A stretch of DNA of 6,898 nucleotides, taken from contig DPSI01000314.1 in the NCBI GenBank assembly GCA_003527165.1, forward strand, positions 1 to 6,898. The letters run 5' to 3'. Position numbers and translations under genes: made by a program. How positions within the stretch are numbered: position 1 is the first letter of the stretch; every line of letters starts with the position of its first letter. The notes beneath the pieces are model-generated. The model made no database searches. It had not been told where the DNA came from and worked only from the letters and a program-made list of their open reading frames with translations. Positions 4,050-6,898 of this stretch are shown in pieces. Source of the DNA: Pseudomonas sp. (GTDB lineage: Bacteria; Pseudomonadota; Gammaproteobacteria; Pseudomonadales; Pseudomonadaceae).

Positions 4050-5242
4050 CCGTCGTGACCGATCGATTCGGCAAAGAATGGGCGAACGTTGCGAAAGACA
4101 GCTGGCGGGTTAATGCCGTTCCCGCTGCGAGCATCACGCCTACAGCAGTCCATTGGGCTTGGCCTGGCTGGTTGGCTCTGGGGAAGCTCACCATTCTTGC
4201 AGGCGCTGGCGGCACCGGGAAAACCACCCTGACCATCGGCTTGGCCGCCACGATGACCAGCGGCGGCCGCTGGCCTGATGGGGAGCCATGCCGAGACCGT
4301 CGCAGCGTCCTGATCTGGTCCAGCGAGGACGACCCGTCCGACACGATCGTCCCTCGCCTCATAGCGGCCGGCGCCGACTTGGAAAAGGTCTTCATTCTTC
4401 AGGGGCGAGTAAATGGCCTGGGCGAAATAGAGACATTTGACCCAGCCCGGGACATTGACCTGCTGGCTGCGGAGCTGGAGCGCATTGGTGACGTCGGGCT
4501 GATCATGATTGACCCGATCGTATCGGCAGTCGCTGGCGATATGCACCGCGCGAACGATGTGCGGCGAGCACTACAGCCGGTCGTGGACATGGCCGAGCAA
4601 TACGGATGCGCCGTGCTGGGCATCACGCACTTCTCCAAAGGATCAGCCGGCAGCAACCCTGCCGATCGGGTACTCGGGTCACAGGCGTTCGGCGCCCTGG
4701 CCCGGACTGTTCTGGTCGCCGCCAAGGAGGAAGACTCATCGCTTCGGGTGCTAGCTCGAGCGAAGTCGAACATCGCAACCGATTCCGGCGGTTGCTCGTA
4801 CGTCATCGAAGAATGCGTGGTGGGCGACGGCATACCGGCAACACGAGTTCTCTGGGGCGATGTTATCGAGGGAACGGCGCGCGAGATCCTGGCGGACGTC
4901 GAACGGGTGGACAGCGAGGAAGCCAACGAGAAGGAGGATGCCGAGCAGTTCCTCATCAGCCTGCTCGCCAATGGCCCGGTACCAGTGAGGCTGGTAAAGG
5001 CTGACGCATCTGGCGCCGGGCACGCCTGGCGGACTGTTGAGCGGGCCAAAAAAGCCCTAGGGATCGAGGCAGTAAAAGCTGGATTGAAGGAGGGATGGGT
5101 TTGGCGCCTTGGCGCCGAAGACCGCCAAATAATCCCGAAGACCGCCACAGAAAAGAGTGGCGGTCTTCAGGAAAAAGTGGCGGTCTTCGGGGCTGACGTG
5201 GCGGTCTTCAAAGCGGATGAAGACGACGGGGAGGATGTGTGA
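4046..5242 (+). CDS. RepA-like RecA-fold replication ATPase (AAA_25), 398 aa
   Basis: A RecA-fold ATPase of the RepA / AAA_25 group, which includes hexameric helicases of plasmids and satellites; it likely unwinds the element's origin. The Walker A is GAGGTGKTT (residues 53-61, Lys59), a likely catalytic acidic motif is WSSEDD (91-96), Walker B is GLIMID (151-156), and a sensor-like ITHFSKG has His195. DRVLGSQAFGALARTVLVA follows at about 207-225, typical of the family. The region from about 285 on looks like a winged-helix or linker (AEQFLISLLANGPVPVRLV), ending in an acidic tail. The last 41 codons are unusual: they are built around repeated DNA motifs encoding EDRQ, KTAT, GGLQ, VAVF and VAVF. 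Its start overlaps the CHC2 stop; its stop overlaps the next start (TGATG at 5240-5244). Helicase function is inferred from the family. Confidence 0.88.
   Translation: MTVVTDRFGKEWANVAKDSWRVNAVPAASITPTAVHWAWPGWLALGKLTILAGAGGTGKTTLTIGLAATMTSGGRWPDGEPCRDRRSVLIWSSEDDPSDTIVPRLIAAGADLEKVFILQGRVNGLGEIETFDPARDIDLLAAELERIGDVGLIMIDPIVSAVAGDMHRANDVRRALQPVVDMAEQYGCAVLGITHFSKGSAGSNPADRVLGSQAFGALARTVLVAAKEEDSSLRVLARAKSNIATDSGGCSYVIEECVVGDGIPATRVLWGDVIEGTAREILADVERVDSEEANEKEDAEQFLISLLANGPVPVRLVKADASGAGHAWRTVERAKKALGIEAVKAGLKEGWVWRLGAEDRQIIPKTATEKSGGLQEKVAVFGADVAVFKADEDDGEDV
5117..5209. repeat. Iteron-like array inside the ATPase gene
   Basis: Five exact copies of an 11-bp motif. GAAGACCGCCA occurs at 5117-5127 and 5137-5147; its reverse complement TGGCGGTCTTC occurs at 5158-5168, 5178-5188 and 5199-5209. 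Start-to-start spacings are 20, 21, 20 and 21 bp, about two helical turns, so all copies lie on nearly the same face. Copies 2 and 3 face each other and form a 12-bp inverted repeat with an 8-nt loop. Copies 2-5 share a twelfth base. The repeats encode different peptides, so DNA or RNA sequence is being kept. A replication origin bound by the element's initiator is the simplest reading. A tandem TTGGCGCC pair sits next to it at 5101-5116. Confidence 0.75.
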
Positions 5243-5535
5243 TGGCAGCCATCGACTACCTTCGCGATCGAGGATTTGCCGCTCGACTCAACGGCAAGCG
5301 CATCCGGGTCTCACCTGCCAGCAAGCTAACCGAAGACGTTCGGCGGTACATCCGGGCCCATCGCCTCGAGCTGATCGCCGAGCTTGCATCCAATGACGGC
5401 ATTGAACGGCGCTGTCACTGGACTGTTGAGGTCCCAGGTCACAAGCCTTTCAGGATGATTAGCGAACCGGTTACCCATGCCGAGGCGTTGGCGGGTGCGC
5501 GCCTTATCTGGCCGAACGCAGAGGTGGAGTTATGA
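5242..5535 (+). CDS. TubC-docking-like small protein, 97 aa
   Basis: The N-terminal half (about residues 4-48: YLRDRGFAARLNGKRIRV, then a charged helix DVRRYIRAHRLELIAEL) resembles the TubC N-terminal docking fold, a small beta-hairpin plus helices also found as a stand-alone domain in mobile-element proteins. The C-terminal half contains a Trp- and Pro-containing segment (HWTVEVPGHKPFRMI) and a final helix. The biochemical role in satellites is unknown; protein-protein contact with the replication ATPase is a guess from operon position. ATG 5242 is preferred over GTG 5239 because GGGGAGGA (5228-5235) is at better spacing. It overlaps the ATPase stop and its own stop overlaps the next ATG. 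Confidence 0.75.
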   Translation: MAAIDYLRDRGFAARLNGKRIRVSPASKLTEDVRRYIRAHRLELIAELASNDGIERRCHWTVEVPGHKPFRMISEPVTHAEALAGARLIWPNAEVEL

Positions 5536-5768
5536 GCGACCTCATCGATACCGAAATCCAGCAGCACCTGGCCAGGCTGGGTGTTGTTCCGCTGCTCGGC
5601 GGCCTGGTGCCCGAACCTGCCACTGCCGAACTGCTTGGATATGCCCCCTCTTACCTGCGCCGGCTGGCTGCTGCCGGCCAGGCGCCTCTGCCCTACGTGC
5701 GCCGCGGCAACCGTAGGTTCTACAAAATTGACGACATACGCCGCTTCGCGACGGAAACGGTCGCATGA
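5532..5768 (+). CDS. Excisionase/AlpA-like helix-turn-helix protein, 78 aa
   Basis: A small DNA-binding protein with a MerR-like winged helix-turn-helix of the HTH_17 type. The recognition region is PATAELLGYAPSYLRRLAAA (about 29-48), the wing is PLPYVRRGNRRFYKIDDIRRF (about 52-72), and YKIDDIRRF is the usual closing helix. Such proteins act as excisionases or transcription regulators. The element has a separate AlpA upstream, so this one may control the late genes that follow or serve as excisionase; the sequence does not decide. The ATG overlaps the preceding stop (ATGA at 5532-5535), with a GGAG Shine-Dalgarno at 5526-5529. Its own stop overlaps a further ATG (5765). Confidence 0.82.
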   Translation: MSDLIDTEIQQHLARLGVVPLLGGLVPEPATAELLGYAPSYLRRLAAAGQAPLPYVRRGNRRFYKIDDIRRFATETVA

Positions 5769-5912
5769 CGCCCAAGTTCGACGCAGACCGTCGGCGGGTG
5801 CGCGCGTAGATTGGCCGACATTGACCTAAGCCAAGCGCTAGGGATGGCCACCAAGCTCCGCGCTGGTGGGACAGGTACGCCAGGCGCTGCCTTCGACCAG
5901 ACCCCAATCTAA
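5765..5912 (+). pseudogene. Frameshifted small ORF, unknown
   Basis: ATG 5765 overlaps the preceding stop as ATGA, continuing the coupled pattern, and encodes MTPKFDADRRRVRA before TAG at 5807. One base later the frame reads RLADIDLSQALGMATKLRA and goes on to a stop at 5910-5912. Joining the two by removing one base near 5807 gives about 48 codons with a smooth charged-to-amphipathic pattern, and I recall similar small proteins at this place in Pseudomonas elements. The break could be decay or a sequencing insertion; alternatively only the 14-codon peptide is made. No other gene is visible between 5769 and 5930. Confidence 0.45.
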
Positions 5913-5930
5913 GTTCGGAGAGAAACACAT

Positions 5931-6898
5931 ATGAGCGAGCAGCATCTGAATGCACTCACCGCAACATTGAGCGAGATCGGTGATCGCGTTCAAGCAATGA
6001 GGAAGAACACGGAAGATAAGCAGGGTGAGCTGCAGGCTCGCCTGTTGGAGCTAGAACAAAAGGCTGTCGCCGGTGGGTTCTCGTCAAGCAAACGATCGAC
6101 TAGCCGTCACAGTGAAAACCCGGTAGCGGCCTCCCTGATCGAGAACAATGCGTTCGCCGCCATCAAGGCAGGAATGCCGACCTCTGGCCGCCTGACCGTC
6201 GAGCAAGGGATCCATGCCGCCATCAGCAACCCCGGTCGCGGGCAGGAAGGCGCTACCGAGTGGTTAAGCGAGCCCCAGCGCCTCCCTGGCATTCAAGGCA
6301 TCGCCCCGGCACGCCTCACCTTGCTGGACGTACTGCCGGTGCAGCCGGTTACTGGGGCTACGCTTGAATACGTCGCTATTGATGGCTACGTGAACGGAGC
6401 GGACTATCAGGTAGCCGAGGGCGACGAGAAGGCAGAAGCCGATCTGCCCACCGCCCTGCAGCGTGCTGAGATTGCCACCCTGGCGCACTGGATTCCTGCC
6501 AGCCTTCAGGTGCTCGACGACAACGCCGGCCTGCAAGCGCAGATCAGTCAGGTATTGAGCATTTCGCTGCGCCAAAAGCTGGAGCATGAACTGCTTGTCG
6601 GTGCTGGCGGCGAGGGCAAGATCCTTGGTCTGGTTCCTCGCGCGCAGCCAGGGTTCGCAGCAGTCAGCACGAACGCTGCTGATCGAGTCGGTGAAGCGGT
6701 CACCGATCTGGAATCCTCGGGCTGGTCTGCTTCGGTGATCCTCCTCAATCCGCACGACTGGTTCACCATCGCATCAGAGCGCGCCGAAGCTGGCAACGGC
6801 CAGTACGTCCTAGGCTCCCCTCGTGATCCAGCACCGCCAAGCCTCTGGGGTCGCCCTGTCGTCCTGAACCCATCGATGCCCCTCAACGCTGCGCTTGT
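5931..6898 (+). CDS. HK97-family major capsid protein, 3' end outside window
   Basis: The shell protein of a tailed-phage type head. ATG 5931 has the Shine-Dalgarno CGGAGAG (5916-5922) 8 bases upstream; 322 codons are present and no stop occurs before the edge. Residues 1-47 form a charged coiled-coil (LQARLLELEQKA) like the scaffolding delta domain that a prohead protease usually removes. The HK97-fold region follows: an extended E-loop-like strand with GYVNGADYQVAEGDEKAEADL, the family signature AHWIPAS (185-191) with QVLDDN, then LLVGAGGEGKILGL, and the P-domain stretch LLNPHDWF (271-278) and PSLWGRPVVLNP. About 60-80 residues are probably missing. No protease, portal or terminase gene precedes it, so capsid is the first structural gene. 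That order differs from usual prophage late operons and recalls capsid-forming PICIs. Confidence 0.92.
   Translation, partial: MSEQHLNALTATLSEIGDRVQAMRKNTEDKQGELQARLLELEQKAVAGGFSSSKRSTSRHSENPVAASLIENNAFAAIKAGMPTSGRLTVEQGIHAAISNPGRGQEGATEWLSEPQRLPGIQGIAPARLTLLDVLPVQPVTGATLEYVAIDGYVNGADYQVAEGDEKAEADLPTALQRAEIATLAHWIPASLQVLDDNAGLQAQISQVLSISLRQKLEHELLVGAGGEGKILGLVPRAQPGFAAVSTNAADRVGEAVTDLESSGWSASVILLNPHDWFTIASERAEAGNGQYVLGSPRDPAPPSLWGRPVVLNPSMPLNAAL

Noticed and set aside
3947..4546. Minus-strand open frame (199 codons) opposite the primase and ATPase genes
   Set aside because: It lies opposite two well-supported overlapping genes and shows no motif or ribosome site.
4399..5148. Long minus-strand open frame (249 codons) opposite the ATPase gene
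   Set aside because: It is a shadow of the GC-rich codon pattern of a gene with clear Walker motifs; the antisense product is Ser/Arg/Thr-rich with no domain.
5117..5209. CRISPR array
   Set aside because: Repeats are only 11-12 bp, lie in both orientations, have 9-10 bp between them, and sit inside a coding gene; no cas genes are seen.

Overview
The window looks like one end of an integrated phage satellite or small prophage in a Pseudomonas-like gammaproteobacterium. The evidence is a GC-rich sequence, a host tRNA-Arg(CCG) cut by the left edge, and proteins that resemble those I know from Pseudomonas mobile elements. The host part is only the tRNA 3' end (1-56) and a Rho-independent terminator (102-127). 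Everything downstream reads on the + strand, away from the tRNA, as a compact element: integrase, cargo-like gene, AlpA regulator, RNA-rich leader, two small unknown genes, zinc-finger primase fragment, RecA-fold replication ATPase, two small proteins, a broken small ORF, and the start of an HK97-type major capsid gene that runs off the right edge.

Region by region. 57-222 holds the tRNA terminator and an 11-bp inverted repeat ending on the integrase start codon. 223-1451 is a P4-type tyrosine integrase split by a single missing base near 896/897; the catalytic residues lie after the break. 1448-2272 is an unrecognised, relatively AT-rich gene overlapping the integrase stop. 2273-2427 is a spacer with weak hairpins. 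2428-2697 is an AlpA-family regulator. 2698-3012 is the most information-dense non-coding stretch: inverted repeat, sigma70-like promoter, attenuator-like competing hairpins, and a 77-nt RNA that folds with a 17-bp closing stem and leaves the octamer TTCGCCAA unpaired. Two copies of a motif complementary to that octamer flank it. This matches the layout of the phage P4 CI immunity RNA (seqA - seqB - seqC). 3013-5768 is a tightly coupled gene string, with ATGA or TGATG overlaps at several junctions. The 3' end of the ATPase gene carries five exact copies of an 11-bp motif spaced 20-21 bp apart, read in three different frames or orientations, so the conserved object is DNA (likely iterons) and not peptide. 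5765-5912 is a probable frameshifted small ORF. 5931 to the right edge is the major capsid gene.

Inferred working: AlpA and the CI-like RNA would control the operon starting near 2770; the CHC2 protein and ATPase would replicate the excised element from iterons inside the ATPase gene; the element then brings its own HK97-fold capsid. Integrase plus AlpA plus a small replication module feeding directly into a capsid gene is the layout expected of a capsid-forming phage-inducible chromosomal island (cf-PICI). A small prophage cannot be excluded because the rest of the element is outside the window. The frameshifted integrase suggests this copy may be unable to excise unaided, unless the missing base is a sequencing error.
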